The notes under the pieces are model-generated. The model had not been told where the DNA came from. It saw only the letters and a program-made list of their open reading frames with translations, and ran no database searches. From contig JARJPL010000237.1 in the NCBI GenBank assembly GCA_030782805.1, positions 62,001-126,000 on the forward strand: a DNA stretch of 64,000 nt, given 5' to 3'. Source of the stretch: Aschersonia sp. MBC 622 (lineage: Eukaryota > Ascomycota > Sordariomycetes > Hypocreales > Clavicipitaceae). A program made the translations under genes and the position numbers. Positions 1-11,529 of this stretch are shown piece by piece (the stretch's first letter is position 1; each line of letters starts with the position of its first letter).

Positions 1-455
1 GGCGATATACTAGTAGCAAGTAGACACGACACATTTTTATTTCACCTTACTTCCGAGGAGGAGGAGAAGGCAGCTTAAGTGGCATTTTAGAATAACGCTC
101 GAACACTGTCTTCTTTATATAATACAACCACTTCTCTTCACTTGGCCGGCCCCATAAATCAATGAAACATCTGAATGCATATTCATTCTTACATGTACAG
201 GTTCAGTTCTGGTCTACAACAACAGACAGCCTATACAAGAACAATCGGGATGATGAGTGAGAGATCATGGTATAATAGCAATTTAGCTAGACAAAGGGCT
301 CAATGACACAGCAGTGGATACTCTATTTCTTCTGCATCGAGGGTTTCCTCCAAGCAGGTTCATGTAATTAAAACACATAGAAAAACAAGAGGACCGCAAA
401 AGAATCTAGACACAGGAAACTCGATATATATTTTCGCCAAGGCTTCTTCATTCCT
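1..455. other. 3' flank of the Sac1 gene
   Basis: This stretch holds the presumed 3' untranslated region and downstream flank of the minus-strand Sac1 gene. It is AT-leaning with no convincing coding frame. I see no gene or RNA here. Confidence 0.6.
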
Positions 456-2701
456 TTACTCAATTCTCTTTTTGCCTTCCTCGGCACTAAGGAAGCGTGC
501 CGTGCTGAGACCGCGCTCATGGCGGGCTACAAAGCTGCCCAGTAGTGCGTCCTTGCGTGCTTTGGAGTAGTGCTCGTTATAGCCTTCCGAGGCAAAGGGA
601 CGAGGGTTGAGTATGGGCCAATTGACCTGGGGTGAAACGTGTTAGTACCAAAGATGCAGTGGGAATAATGGTCGTTGAGAAACTTACGTAAAGCATACCG
701 TGTCCGAGGATAAAGTGCATACACCAGGCTGCCACGGCGGTCCAAAAGAGAATAAAGAGGCGCATGGGCAGGACCCTAGCGTCTGGCTCGCGCTTGGTGA
801 AGATGCCAATCAAGACGATAAAGGTGCTAAAAGCGAGCAGGTAGGGGATGGACTGGATCAGGATGGGACGCCGGTCGACAAAGATGCGACCCAGGCCGAC
901 GCCAGACTTGCCTGGTTGGTAGGCACCTAGGAAGAGATCAAAGCTATCCTGGCGAGGACCGTCGAGAAAATTGTTGAGGAAATAGCGAGTGATACCAATG
1001 CGTCCGTCCTGAAGAGCACCGAGCTTGGTGCGCTTACCCGTACGGGTGACATCCGTCTTCATGGCTCCAGTGCCGGAGTAGGAGCCAGAGACGATATCGG
1101 CATTGTCAGCCCAGAGGTTGCGGAAGAGGAATTCAAAGTCGGGGTCCTCGTCACGGAAGGACGCACCGCGGGGCATGAGGCCGAGTTCGCTGAAAATTCG
1201 GTCGAGGACAGCACGAGCAAACATGCTCTGGACAACGTTGGTGCGGTCGAGGCAATCCATGCAGTTGGTGCGCATGACGCTCGTCTGCAGACTGCGGGCC
1301 TCGAGCTTGTCGTCAAGACCACCGGGCATGTCCACGCCGCGGAAGTATGATTGTTTCTCAAGCTCTTCGTGCATGCGTGTGACCAGATTGTAGGCCTTGT
1401 CCATTCTCATACCTTTGGTTTCAGTGTGAAAGTCAAAGTAGACGTAATGAATCCTGTCAAAGTGATTGCGGCTGTTGCTGCTGGGGGTCACGGTAAACTT
1501 TTCGTTGGTGACATCAGCAACACTTCCAGCTCTAGATAATGATTCGCACATCTTCTCATATGACTCCTTGACATTGCGTTCACGGCCCTTGGAGTTGACC
1601 AGATTGATGAGGTAGTTGTCGCCGTAAATGCGAATTTGCTCGTCGAAATGACGGGCGGCGGGGGCGGTAGCAGCTTCGGTGGAGCGGACTTGCAGTTTGG
1701 GTGTATAACGCAAGCTGTTGATCTCGGCCCAGTACGTGGGAACACTACCTCGAGTCTGAACGTAGGACATGATTTGCATGTCCTTGCCGTCGGTACCACC
1801 GAGCTTGCCGCTCTGCATATCAGTACTGCCAACGAAGCCGCCCATCCCAGTGCTAGCCTCGTTGAGAATAACAATTTGCTCTGTCTCGTTATAATTGGCG
1901 ACATGACCGTCCTCATCAACGCCACGGGTGAAGAATCGGGTACCACCACGGTATCTTGATCGACGAGAGATGAGGGTCAGGCTGAGGGGTGTGCCCTTGA
2001 ATTTCGTCTGCTTTGTCTCAAACATGCCAAACATACAAGGTAGAATGTAGGGGTCGATGGCGGGTTGGGCGCCAGGCTGGGCGCGGGAGCCGAGGTTGCG
2101 GAAGTCGACGAGGTCTGACTGGAGAAATCTGTTGTAGAAGAAGCGGTCGTCGGCGCGCATCCAGAGTGGTTTGGTGGTGTCGGCCTGGGACTGCCTTTGA
2201 AACGAATTTGTCAGGTCAAGGGAGTAGGAGAAGTAGAGGGGTGCCTTTTGGAGGAAAGTGTCGAGTAGGCGGACAAAGGTATCCTCATCGGGATCGTGAA
2301 TCTGGCGCTCGCGCATGGGTAGGATCTCGGCGGCGAGGACCTTGTAAACCATCTGGCCTTTAAGACGGCCGACGGGCTTGGTCTTGTTGATGATGACGAC
2401 ATATTTGTCTATTTGGAGTGCATGTTAGCAAAACGACGAGCAAACGAGGCGGTCTAAGGAGGGTAGGCAACGGACCGAGCTTGAGCTGAATGACGCCGAG
2501 AATACCGGCAATGCTGGATACGCGAGTAGCGCGCTTGCTGGTTTGAAGAGAGGGCTCAGTCAGGCTGACATCACCGGTAGGGCGGTCGAGAACCAATGCC
2601 GGGGCATTGGGTGAGGATGGGGAGGTGAAGGTGTAGGCATCGTTGCTAACACGCAAGTTGATGTCGCGGTAAGGAAACAGGGGACCGGTGATGGGGGCCA
2701 T
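456..2701 (-). CDS. sac1: Sac1-type phosphoinositide phosphatase
   Basis: ER/Golgi membrane phosphatase that removes phosphate from PI4P and, in the family, PI3P. Three exons, 2701..2476, 2408..688 and 626..456, join in frame (introns start GTCCGT and GTAAGT) to give 705 aa. The first junction restores a continuous KLDKYVVIINKTKPVGR block. The catalytic CX5R motif is RTNCMDCLDRTN, with Cys at about residue 458 and Arg at about 464. Two hydrophobic segments follow near residues 600-650 (ILIQSIPYLLAFSTF and FILFWTAVAAWCMHFIL), as in Sac1 proteins anchored by two C-terminal helices. The short last exon supplies a charged cytosolic tail ending KKRIE. Length and domain order fit fungal Sac1. The start is the ATG just before the conserved N-terminal Sac domain. 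Confidence 0.95.
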
Positions 2702-3191
2702 GGTGTGGATGGTTGTGTTTTGGGGGTGCAGAAAGCGATGCGAATATTGAGTGGCAGCAGTTTATGCGCCTGGATGGGAGGTGAGCGATGCAGGAGCGCA
2801 AGGCAGGCTGAGACAGTGAAGCCGAGGAGCTAAAAGAGCGGGATGGCGGCGAGTGGGTAGAGTTGAGGCCAACGAGGCAAGGCGAAGCTGGAGGTCGTGG
2901 AGTCGTGGAGTGGCTTGGGGCGCTGCAAGGCACAGGACAGAGGAACCGAGCCGCTGAGCCACTCACTGTAGCTGCCAGCTGCTAAAAGGTAAATATTTTT
3001 TGTTAGCTTCCGAATCCAAACCGCGGCTCCTTTCAACGTCACTTGTTCCTTGTTGAAGTCATGACGCTAACCGAAAGGGGCTTAGCCGAGGGACAGGTTG
3101 ATTGTTTGGGAGGGAAGTGGCAGCGCTGAAGATAGCCGCTGAACATCGGGCAGGGCGGCAGCCATGCTGCAACGTAGAGAAATCAGAATGT

Positions 3192-3425
3192 GATGAGCAA
3201 ATCAAGATGTGTATATAGAAATCAATAATAGGTAAAGAAAAGATGTCTATAGAAACCAAAAAAATATGTGATGAGCAAGTCAAGATGTGTATATAGAAAT
3301 CAATAAAAGGTAAAGAAAAGATGACTAGAAAAGCCAAAAAAATATGTGATGAGCAAGTCAAGATGTGTATATAGAAATCAATAAAAGGCAAAGAAAAGAC
3401 GACGAGAGAAGCCAAAAAAGAAATG
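3192..3425. repeat. Tandem repeat, three copies of a 78-bp unit
   Basis: Units begin at 3192, 3270 and 3348, each with GATGAGCAARTCAAGATGTG followed by a TATATAGAAATCAATAA-type core. Spacing is exactly 78 bp. Copies 2 and 3 share small changes relative to copy 1 (AAG for AAA, AAAAGG for ATAGG), and the end of copy 3 has drifted. Because 78 is a multiple of three, the minus strand stays open through all copies and reads as a hydrophobic 26-residue repeat. I regard that reading as non-coding, because no start, splice or family support is visible. Confidence 0.85.
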
Positions 3426-4311
3426 AGAAAAATCAACACATAGCATAGTACAGAACACGATATAAGCCAGAGAAACAGGCAAACTGGTGTAGGAAGAAAG
3501 GTAAGGTAAATAGGTACATGCTGTACTAATAAGGTAGGGTAGGGTAGGTATGTACCAGTACGTCAGATTACCCCGCCACAGCTGCCGGCAAATAGTCGTC
3601 GATATTGCGCGAAAAAAAATGTCGCCTGCGTATCATTCTATGCAGACTTCTAAAAACATAGAAATGACTCCATATTGTTCGCCTCATCACATCAATGCAA
3701 CATGCAAGCGGATGCGTGTCTCGGTGGCTTCAGTTTCCAAGTCCGCCTCTAGATCCGCATAGATCTTCGGCGATTACAGATCTAGGAACCAAATATAGTT
3801 TCCATACCGTTTCATTAGTAACAGCGAAAAAATTGATAAGCAAAGATAGATAAATGGTGCAAATTGTCTCAGTTCATCTTGCGCAATCCCGAGAAGTTCT
3901 GCGCCAGCGAGCATTTGTCAGCCCACTCACTAGTCAACGTTGCAACGCAAACTCCGTCGGTTCGTGCCTCGGCTTGCCTGCATTGACTACCTTACTACGT
4001 ATGCGTTGTTTTGAAAGCATGCATAGACAGAAACTACCTGCAATTCGCCAACTCGCTGAAAATTGCAATTTACAATTTGTCTCGACGATTGCAAAAATAA
4101 TCAAAGATTCCGTTTGATCCATGTATATGAGCATCTACCACCAAGCAAGCACCGGGGCAACTGGAGGGGTTTCCAGCTTCAGAGCGCATACTTGCTCCCG
4201 CTGTTGGTCGTGTTGGTTATGTGTTCATCCACGTCAGAGTTTCTATCATACATACAGACGAGGACTCAAGAGAAGGCTGAGATACTAGCTTGGACAATTG
4301 TCGGATTAAAG

Positions 4312-4509
4312 CTACAACGTACGGCAATTCCGCATCCCATCCAATGACACCATCTTTTCATCGTTCGTAATCCCAACACGGTTGGTGACATTTTCCCCAT
4401 AATATCTCCCCATTAGTCTTTCGAAGCCATGCGGGTAGCTCAAAGTCCGCAGCTTGATTAGTTGATTAGTTATATCCAAGAACGGAGTCCACCATGGATA
4501 AACCCACAC
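4312..4509 (-). pseudogene. Possible relic of a coding exon
   Basis: A 65-codon minus-strand frame reads with natural-looking composition (YPWWTPFLDITNQ, then YPHGFERLMGRYYGENVTN) and runs into a GTACGT donor-like site near its 3' end. A plausible acceptor after that site leads quickly to a stop. No upstream exon is apparent, and I do not recognise the family. It could be a decayed gene fragment or simply a chance open frame. Confidence 0.2.
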
Positions 4510-4654
4510 ACCATACTAAGTACGTTCCGAGCACGCAAAACAGTGGCACAATATTCGATGCTAATTAATAATTCTCTTCATGTTAGGACCTCGAGCGCCT
4601 GAACACAAGCTAAATCCATGATCCACTCCAATCTTTTGATTCTTCTTTTATCAA

Positions 4655-4660
4655 TATAAA
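4655..4660 (+). promoter_or_regulatory. TATA box of the OYE gene
   Basis: TATAAA lies about 110 bp upstream of the ATG at 4770, in the context CAATATAAAAGCC. The spacing suits a short 5' leader. Confidence 0.5.
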
Positions 4661-4769
4661 AGCCTCGTTTAGGCCCCCGTGGTTATGGTCTTTTCTCATC
4701 CAAAGTCACTCAACTCACAAGCTAGCGTCTTCCTTGCTCCATTATAGTCCACCACAACTCTTTTACACA

Positions 4770-5945
4770 ATGACTGCTTCCTCCTCCTCCAAGCTCTGGC
4801 AGCCTCTCCAGGTTGGCCGCACCCAGATCTCGCAGCGCATCGCCCTGGCGCCGCTGACTCGCTTCCGCAACGACGATGAACACGTCGCAACCGACATCAT
4901 GACGCAGTATTATGCCGAGCGCGCCTCGGTGCCCGGCACGCTGCTCGTGACCGAGGCCACAGGCATCTCACCCGCCGCCGAGGGCGCGGCCAACCTGCCC
5001 GGCGTGCACAGCGCCGCGCAGATCCAGGCCTGGCGCAAGGTCTACGACGCCGTCCACGCAAAGGGCAGCGTCGTCTTCCAGCAGATCTGGCACCAGGGCC
5101 GTGCCGTCGACCCCGAGTACGTCGGCTCCCGCGGCTTCAAGTACGTCTCAAGCTCCGCCAAGGTCATGCCGGGCCGCGACGTCGCCCCCGAGCCGCTGAC
5201 CGAGGACGAGATCCTGACCATCATCGACGACTTCCGTCAGGCGGCCCGCAACGTTGTTGATGCCGGCGGCGATGGCGTCGAGATCCACGGCGCCCATGGC
5301 TACCTGATTGACCAATTTACACGCGACAGCGTCAATGAGCGCACCGACAAGTGGGGTGGCTCCGTCGAGAACCGCGCGCGCTTCTTGCTCGAGATTGTCA
5401 AGGCTGTCAGCGACGAGATTGGCGCCGACCGCACGGCTCTACGTCTCAGCCCCTTTGCCTCGTTCCAGGAGTCCGTCTCATCCGACACTTGGACTCAGAC
5501 AAGCTACATTTTGAACCAGATCAAGGCTCGGGGTCACAAGCTCGCCTACCTGTCGCTCGTCGAGCCCCGTGGCGACCCCGTCCTCCTCTTCCTCGGACCT
5601 CAACAGGTCGACCCGTTTGCTGGCGGCGAAAAGTCGCTCAAATACTTTTTGCGCCAGTGGGACAACTTTAGCCCCGTGATTGTCACCGGCGCCTATGATC
5701 TCGACGGTGCCGTGCCCGCCGTCGACGAGGAATATGCCGAGTGGGATGTCATTGTTGGCTATGGCCGTCCCTTCATCTCCAACCCGGATTTGGTGTTCCG
5801 CATCAAGAACAAGATTCCGTTTACGGCCTACAACAGAAAGACCTTTTACCTTCCCAAGGTAGCCACAGGCTATATCGATTACCCCTTTAGCGAGCAGGCT
5901 CTGAAGGCCGGTCTTGGTCCTCTGAGGGCTGAGATCAAGCTCTAG
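4770..5945 (+). CDS. Old yellow enzyme-family NADH:flavin oxidoreductase
   Basis: FMN-dependent ene-reductase-type oxidoreductase of 391 aa that fills one TIM-barrel domain, encoded by a single exon. Diagnostic features are the N-terminal APLTRFR segment, the HGAHGYLIDQF block carrying the substrate-binding pair H173/H176 and likely proton donor Y178, and the following RTDKWGGSVENRARF stretch. The His-x-x-His form (rather than His-x-x-Asn) occurs in many fungal members. The start at ACACAATGAC is preferred because the frame upstream lacks a better ATG and the family begins just here. Substrate is unknown; relatives act on enones, in detoxification or in secondary metabolism. No biosynthetic cluster is visible around it. 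Confidence 0.93.
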   Translation: MTASSSSKLWQPLQVGRTQISQRIALAPLTRFRNDDEHVATDIMTQYYAERASVPGTLLVTEATGISPAAEGAANLPGVHSAAQIQAWRKVYDAVHAKGSVVFQQIWHQGRAVDPEYVGSRGFKYVSSSAKVMPGRDVAPEPLTEDEILTIIDDFRQAARNVVDAGGDGVEIHGAHGYLIDQFTRDSVNERTDKWGGSVENRARFLLEIVKAVSDEIGADRTALRLSPFASFQESVSSDTWTQTSYILNQIKARGHKLAYLSLVEPRGDPVLLFLGPQQVDPFAGGEKSLKYFLRQWDNFSPVIVTGAYDLDGAVPAVDEEYAEWDVIVGYGRPFISNPDLVFRIKNKIPFTAYNRKTFYLPKVATGYIDYPFSEQALKAGLGPLRAEIKL

Positions 5946-6998
5946 AAAATCGTGCAGGAAAAGCAGGCATTAGTATGATAAAGCATGTTATGGAGAAAGG
6001 AGTTTTGCATTTATGCATATAGATTTGGAGCAATAGATCTCATTCATGATAAAACGCCCGGTCTGACATGTGAGTCGCCAGTTATGCTGGTAAAGAAGTT
6101 GCGTAGTGCAGTGTAAGTGGAAGTTGGCAAACCGTCCAAACAAGATTATTAGTGGACAATGTCGACAGCGGCGCAGCTAACAGCGAGAAAAGTGGGCCCG
6201 GCAAACGCAACTCCTCGTCATCATTCATGGCAGTCTTCTGATGATGAGAGAGGGCAAGACTAAGGTATATCGATGTTTTTTCTATGGTTGTTTGTCCAAG
6301 AAAAATAGCCGCTTTAAAACAGTTTGGCACATGATGGGGCCCTTGCCGTGCAATATGCACATGCGGTCCATCACATGACGCAAATGTATATAATAGTCAG
6401 ATAGGGAGGTAGGTACCAGTACTAAGGTACACTGTACATCTATCATACACTAACAGGTGTGCTTTAGCGGCCTGTTTATAGGGAGGTAGCACAGGGAATT
6501 TAGGCACTCACAGCCTTTGGCACAGCCACTGTTGCTGCTCACACTCGCCACAATTGGCATCACTTCTCCTGTAATCAATCACTGCAGATAATTTACAGCG
6601 GTCTGTCAGTCGCCAGGCTGCCACTCTGAGCACAGAGTACTGCCAACTCCACCCGCCCAACGCCCATCCAATTTACCCTGCCTCGCCCGCCATCCCGCCA
6701 CCAGTCAGGTTGACCTGACGTGTGCCTCTCGACAACCGAAACCACCGGCCTCATCCACTGACGCCGACCACTCGCAACGTCACACCGTCAACTCCTCCAC
6801 CACCACCTGCTTCATCACTGATTACATCCACAGCTGCGCGGATCCGTTTTCATCTTCATTCCGTTGCATCTCAAATCCCCTTTTGTCCGACGCTTCCCAC
6901 GACTTCATCCCTTTCTTGCTGGGGTAATTCCGACGAGGCCTTCCACGTTCCTCTTCACTCTCTCGCTTGCTCGCACACCACCTCATACAACAACCATA
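5946..6998. other. Intergenic region between OYE and Rab5 genes
   Basis: About 1 kb without a supportable gene. A GGTAGGTACC-type motif lies near 6408..6420. The right part is a C-rich leader typical of 5' UTRs of highly expressed fungal genes. Confidence 0.6.
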
Positions 6999-7921
6999 AT
7001 GGCCTCCCGAGGACCCCCTGGCGCTCGCGGTGCCTCCAACAACCGCTTTGCTCAGTTCAAGCTGGTGCTTCTCGGTATGTTTCGATGCAACAAACCTGTC
7101 CTGTCGGCTCGGGGATTGCTAACCGCTTGGCTGTGTAGGAGAATCCGCTGTCGGAAAGGTGCGACCGCCTGCTATCAAGAAACATGAGCTTTCTACCTCC
7201 AAGTACCCAGACTAACCCTGCAGACGTCTAGAGCTCCATCGTTCTGAGATTTGTCAAGGTAAGCTACTGGCCCCAGGCTGTGCATTCTCCATCATGGCAG
7301 CCGCTGACCTTTCTGCAGGACCAATTCGACTCGTTCCGCGAATCTACCATCGGCGCTGCTTTCCTCACCCAAACCATCTCCCTCGATGAGACAACTACTG
7401 TCAAGTTCGAAATTTGGGATACCGCCGGCCAGGAGCGCTACAAGTCCCTAGCCCCCATGTATTACCGCAACGCCAACTGCGCCGTCGTCGTTTACGACAT
7501 AACACAGTCTGTACGTGCTTACTTCTCATCCCTCGGTCATGTCGGAATTACGCTAATCGTATCGAACACACAGGCTTCCCTCGACAAGGCCAAGGCCTGG
7601 GTCAAGGAACTCCAGCGCCAAGCAAACGAAAACATCATCATCGCCCTCGCCGGTAACAAGCTCGATCTCGTCACTGAACAGCCCGACAAGCGCGCCATTC
7701 CCACTGCCGAAGCCGAAGCCTACGCAAAGGAAGCAGGGCTTCTCTTCTTTGAGACCTCGGCCAAGACGGCTGAGAATGTTCCCGATCTCTTTACCGCCAT
7801 CGCCAAGAAGCTTCCCCTCGACCAGGCCGGCCCCAGACACGCACGCCCTGGCCAACGCCCTGGCGTCAGCTTGGCTCCAGAAAACTCAAACACCAATGCT
7901 GCTGGCCCTTGCAGCTGTTAA
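6999..7921 (+). CDS. vps21: Rab5/Vps21-family small GTPase
   Basis: Early-endosome Rab GTPase acting in vesicle fusion and vacuolar sorting. Five exons (6999..7074, 7139..7158, 7232..7258, 7319..7510, 7574..7921) join in frame to 220 aa. The second exon is only 20 nt and the third 27 nt. Together they complete the P-loop GESAVGKSS (about residues 26-34). Other G motifs are WDTAGQE (74-80), NKLD (133-136) and ETSAK. The switch region STIGAAF and YYRNANCAVVVYDIT are characteristic of Rab5. The C-terminus GPCSC gives the CXC prenylation signal. Rab5 recruits Vps34 PI3-kinase, which links it functionally to Atg14 and Atg6 elsewhere in the window. Confidence 0.95.
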
Positions 7922-8867
7922 AGTGCTCTCGTTTTTCGGATTGCGAAATCTCATGGCGGAATATGTATCGGGCCTGCAAAGACGACTGCGCCACTAAGCT
8001 GCGCATCGCGGCCCTCACGCTTCAAGTAGACTAATGTCGTGAAGATCTGGCAAAGGCCTCTTTCTTACTCTTTTTTTCGTCCCCTTGACCGAGGGCTTGC
8101 GCAGTATATTTCTTGGAGTCTTGGGTTTTGTCTGGAATTCGGTTGATGACTTTTTTTTTTGGTTTATCTCGATATCGACGTTGATTTCCGGTAGCTGGCC
8201 TGGCTTGCGATCTTTGTTCTCCCAACAGGCTAATCATTGCCTCGGAGGTCGCTGTGAGGCTTCCAGCAGAGTGATATACTGGACTGGTGGGCAAGCGGTC
8301 TCCAAGTACGTACGCCAGTTTGTACCATCAGATCTTAATGCATAGAATATGATATTGGACGCATATCCTGCAGTGTGAAATGTCCGAATGCTATGATGCC
8401 AAGTGATGTGTATGTGTGGTTTCGATATGCGCCTGTGTTCTTGGTCAACGAGGTAATACGGCAAGCAGCTGAGCAGTTCAGACGTCTCACAAGCTTGAAT
8501 GGTCCACCCTCAACTAGAAGCCGCAATGACGACAAGCCACACGCGTAAGAACACTTGAGCCACGGAACAATCATGATGAAATCGTAAAACATTGTTTTTT
8601 TTTTGTTCAATTTTATTCTTTTCAATTTGTCATCGACATGGCCATTACTCTTTCTATTTAATATTGACCACCTGGTACCATGGATTTGCATCTGTTGCGT
8701 CACTCCCGGTTCCTGCCGCGGCGCCCCAGCCCAGTCCGCTTTAGCGCGATCCAAGCTCTTAGCCGAACTTTTGCCCTGAGCGTTTTTGTCCACGGCATAG
8801 CGACCCGACAACTGAGCAGCATCTCGCTCCTCAACCACACCTCTTCCTGCCGGCCCTTGCATCTCCA
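7922..8867. other. Intergenic region between Rab5 and Mic60 genes
   Basis: About 0.95 kb holding the Rab5 3' UTR and Mic60 promoter. T-rich tracts occur near 8148..8162 and 8597..8615. No gene seen. Confidence 0.6.
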
Positions 8868-11076
8868 ATGTTGCGATCATCGCTCCGGTCAACCAGGCTG
8901 CTCAGCGGCCAGCCCATTGCGGCTGCTGCGGGGCGCCAATGGGCCGCCGCTGCGTCGCGACGCTCGGTTCTACTTCAAAACGTGAGCTCGCCTGCCCTCG
9001 TTCCCTTGCCGCACCCGGTATCCCGACGACCGCCGCTGTTCCTCTAACGATGATGACGCGCCGACTGTCGGCTCTGCGACTCGATCAATTGGATTTCGGC
9101 GCCCTCAGTGCTAACAAGCTAGCAGAGACACTATGCCGATCAGAAGTACCCCGATGTCCCCAAACCCCCCGTTCTGCCGACCTCCGAGATCAAGAGCTCC
9201 GAACGCTCCCCTGCGCCCGCCGAGGAGACAATTGAGAAGAAGGTCGGCCTTGATGAGGTCCCTCTGACTCCTCCTCCCGTGCCCGAGGATATTATCGCAA
9301 AGGCTGCCACCACTGCGGCTAATGCCCCTCAAGTCGCAGGCAGTGGCAGCAAGTCGACTCCTCCGCCTCCTCCGTCTCCTCCGTCTCCTCCGTCTATCAA
9401 GAAGAAGGGCTTCATGGCCCGTCTCCGACGCTTTTTCGCTTCTCTGATCCTCCTTGGCGTCATCGGGTTTGCCGGTGGTGTTTGGTACTCGCGCATCAAC
9501 GACACCTTCCACGATATCTTCACCGAGTTTGTGCCCTTCGGTGAGCAGGCCGTTCTGTACCTCGAGGAGCTCGAGTTTCAGAAGAAGTTCCCTAATGCTC
9601 ACCGCGCCGGCTCCACTCGTCCTGTTTCTAGCACCGGTGAGCAGGTGCGCATCCCAGCTCAGAGCGGCGCATCATGGCGAGTTGCGGACAGCGGCGAGCC
9701 TGTCGGCCGTCAATCAACCTCCGCTTCTTCCTCGCGCAGTAAGCCAGCCCCCAAGTCCGATGAGATCGTGAAGAAGGAGCCCGTACCTGCAGAGGCCAAG
9801 CCTGTTGAGACCCGACCTGCCACCGTTGCCAGCAAAGAATCCAAGGACTTCAAGGCCCCCGAGGTCAACGAACCCTCTCGCTTCCCTCCCCTGGAGCCCA
9901 TCGACTTGATGAGTCTTCCCGACGCCAAGGAGCCAATCGTCCAAGACCTTGTCCGCATGCTCAATGACCTGATTCTCGTCATCAACGCCGACAATGCCCA
10001 CGGAAAATACTCGACCACCGTTGCCAAGGCTAAGCGTGAAGTCGGCGAGGTTGGCGACAAGCTCAAGGCTCTCAAGACTGACGTCGAGAAGAAGGCTGCC
10101 AGCGAGGTCAAGTCCACGATTGCCGAGTTTGACAAGGCGGCCACCGAGCTCGTAAAGAGGGTCGAGAACACCATGGTCCAGCAAGAGACATCATGGCGTC
10201 AGGAATTTGAGAAGGAAATGAACAAGGTTCGCGACACATACGATCAGCGTGTCAAGCTCCTGCTTGAGCGTGAGCAAAAGCTCAACGAGGAGAAGCTTCA
10301 GACCAAGCTCCTGGAGCAGGCTCTCGCCCTGAAGAAGGAATATGTCAAGGAGGTCGAGAACCGCGTCGAGACTGAGCGCGAAGGTCGTTTGAGCAAGTTG
10401 AACGAGCTCACATCCGCTGTGGCCGAGCTCGAGAAGCTGACTGTTGGCTGGAACAACGTTCTTGACACTAACCTAAAGACCCAGCAGCTTCATGTTGCTG
10501 TCGAGGCCGTTCGTGCTAGCCTTGAGGGTGCAACCCACCCCAAACCCTTTATCAAGGAGCTCGTCGCGCTCAAAGAGATTGCCGCCAACGACGACGTTGT
10601 CGACGCTGCTATCTCCTCCATCAACCCTTCTGCCTATCAGAAGGGCATCTCTTCCCCCTCATATCTTATCGACCGCTTCCGTCGTGTAGCTGGTGAAGTC
10701 CGCAAGGCTTCTCTGCTGCCTGATGACGCCGGCGTTGCGAGCCACGCTTCCAGCTGGGTTCTGAGCCATCTCATGTTCAAGAAGCAGGGTCTTGCCGAGG
10801 GCGACGATGTTGAGAGCATCCTGACCCGTACGCAGACGTTCCTCGAGGAGGGCGATCTGGACGCTGCTGCCCGTGAGATGAACGGCCTCGAGGGTTGGGC
10901 CAAGACGCTTAGCCGCGACTGGCTCGGAGAGGTTCGCAAGGTGCTGGAGGTGCAACAAGCACTCGATGTAAGTTGACTTGCTGTGGCGCAACCTGCCAAT
11001 GAATTCGACTAATGCCTTTTTTTTCTTTTAGGTCATTGCTACAGAGGCTCGCCTGCAGAGCTTGCGTGTAGACTAA
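8868..11076 (+). CDS. mic60: MICOS subunit Mic60 (mitofilin, formation of crista junctions 1)
   Basis: Inner mitochondrial membrane protein that shapes crista junctions. Exons 8868..8981, 9126..10967 and 11032..11076 give 666 aa. Exon 1 encodes an Arg/Ser/Ala-rich presequence (about residues 1-38). The 144-nt first intron has a CTAAC branch site and ends CTAGCAG. A Pro/Ser-rich stretch (PPPPPSPPSPPS) precedes one transmembrane helix at about 141-159 (FFASLILLGVIGFAGGVWY). A long coiled coil spans roughly 300-480, and the conserved mitofilin domain lies at the C-terminus (SYLIDRFRRVAGEVRKA, then a short last exon ending LQSLRVD). Domain order and length match fungal Mic60/Fcj1. Confidence 0.95.
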
Positions 11077-11529
11077 AAATAGGGGGGCTTCTAAAACAAT
11101 ACGTCTGTTTTCTTTGTGGTGTACATTGGTTTTCCAGGAGATGCGTCTAGGAGGCACATTGCCTGTGTATTAGATATAACAATAGACCGTCCTGAAAGTT
11201 TATCTCAAATTTTATAATGTGACACAATGTCAGTTAATGGAGCAATCTAGACAGGTTAAAGAAGCACTTGGAAAACTGTCGTAAATGTATTTATGGTTAC
11301 CTGCCTCGACGCCCCAGGCTGATTAGCCTTGTTGAATCGGCGCCTGGGGTGAGACCCGCAGATTTCAACATTCGCGAACCTCGATGCTTCTTCATCTTTA
11401 CCATTTACAACATTTGCAGCCCCATGCATCTAGCTCGTCATTGAAACGACCTCTCATGATATTTCAAAAATCTATAGACTTGCGAGTGGTGGAATTCGAG
11501 AAGCGCTGCCCCAAGTGGGCATCCCAACG
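11077..11529. other. Intergenic region between Mic60 and FPGS-A
   Basis: About 450 bp with no gene. The only structure I see is an imperfect inverted repeat at 11311..11350. Confidence 0.6.
11311..11350. repeat. Inverted repeat able to form a 9-bp hairpin
   Basis: GCCCCAGGC (11311..11319) can pair with GCCTGGGGT (11342..11350), with one G-T pair and a 22-nt loop. It lies downstream of Mic60 and upstream of FPGS-A. It could be an RNA hairpin or a protein site, and chance is possible. Confidence 0.4.

Larger units (their letters stand above)
2702..4769. other. 2-kb intergenic region between Sac1 and the OYE gene
   Basis: No gene I can support. It contains the presumed Sac1 promoter (2702 to about 3050), a three-copy 78-bp tandem repeat (3192..3425), a GGTAGG-rich stretch near 3525..3550, a possible coding relic at 4312..4509 and the TATA-bearing promoter of the next gene. 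Confidence 0.6.

Noticed and set aside
3192..3425. CRISPR-like array
   Set aside because: Units are contiguous with no unique spacers, and the host is eukaryotic.
3059..3439. Minus-strand frame made of 26-residue hydrophobic repeats
   Set aside because: It simply translates the 78-bp tandem repeat; no start context or family support.
11515..11529. N-terminal extension of FPGS-A
   Set aside because: It would start at GTG; the first ATG is at 11530.
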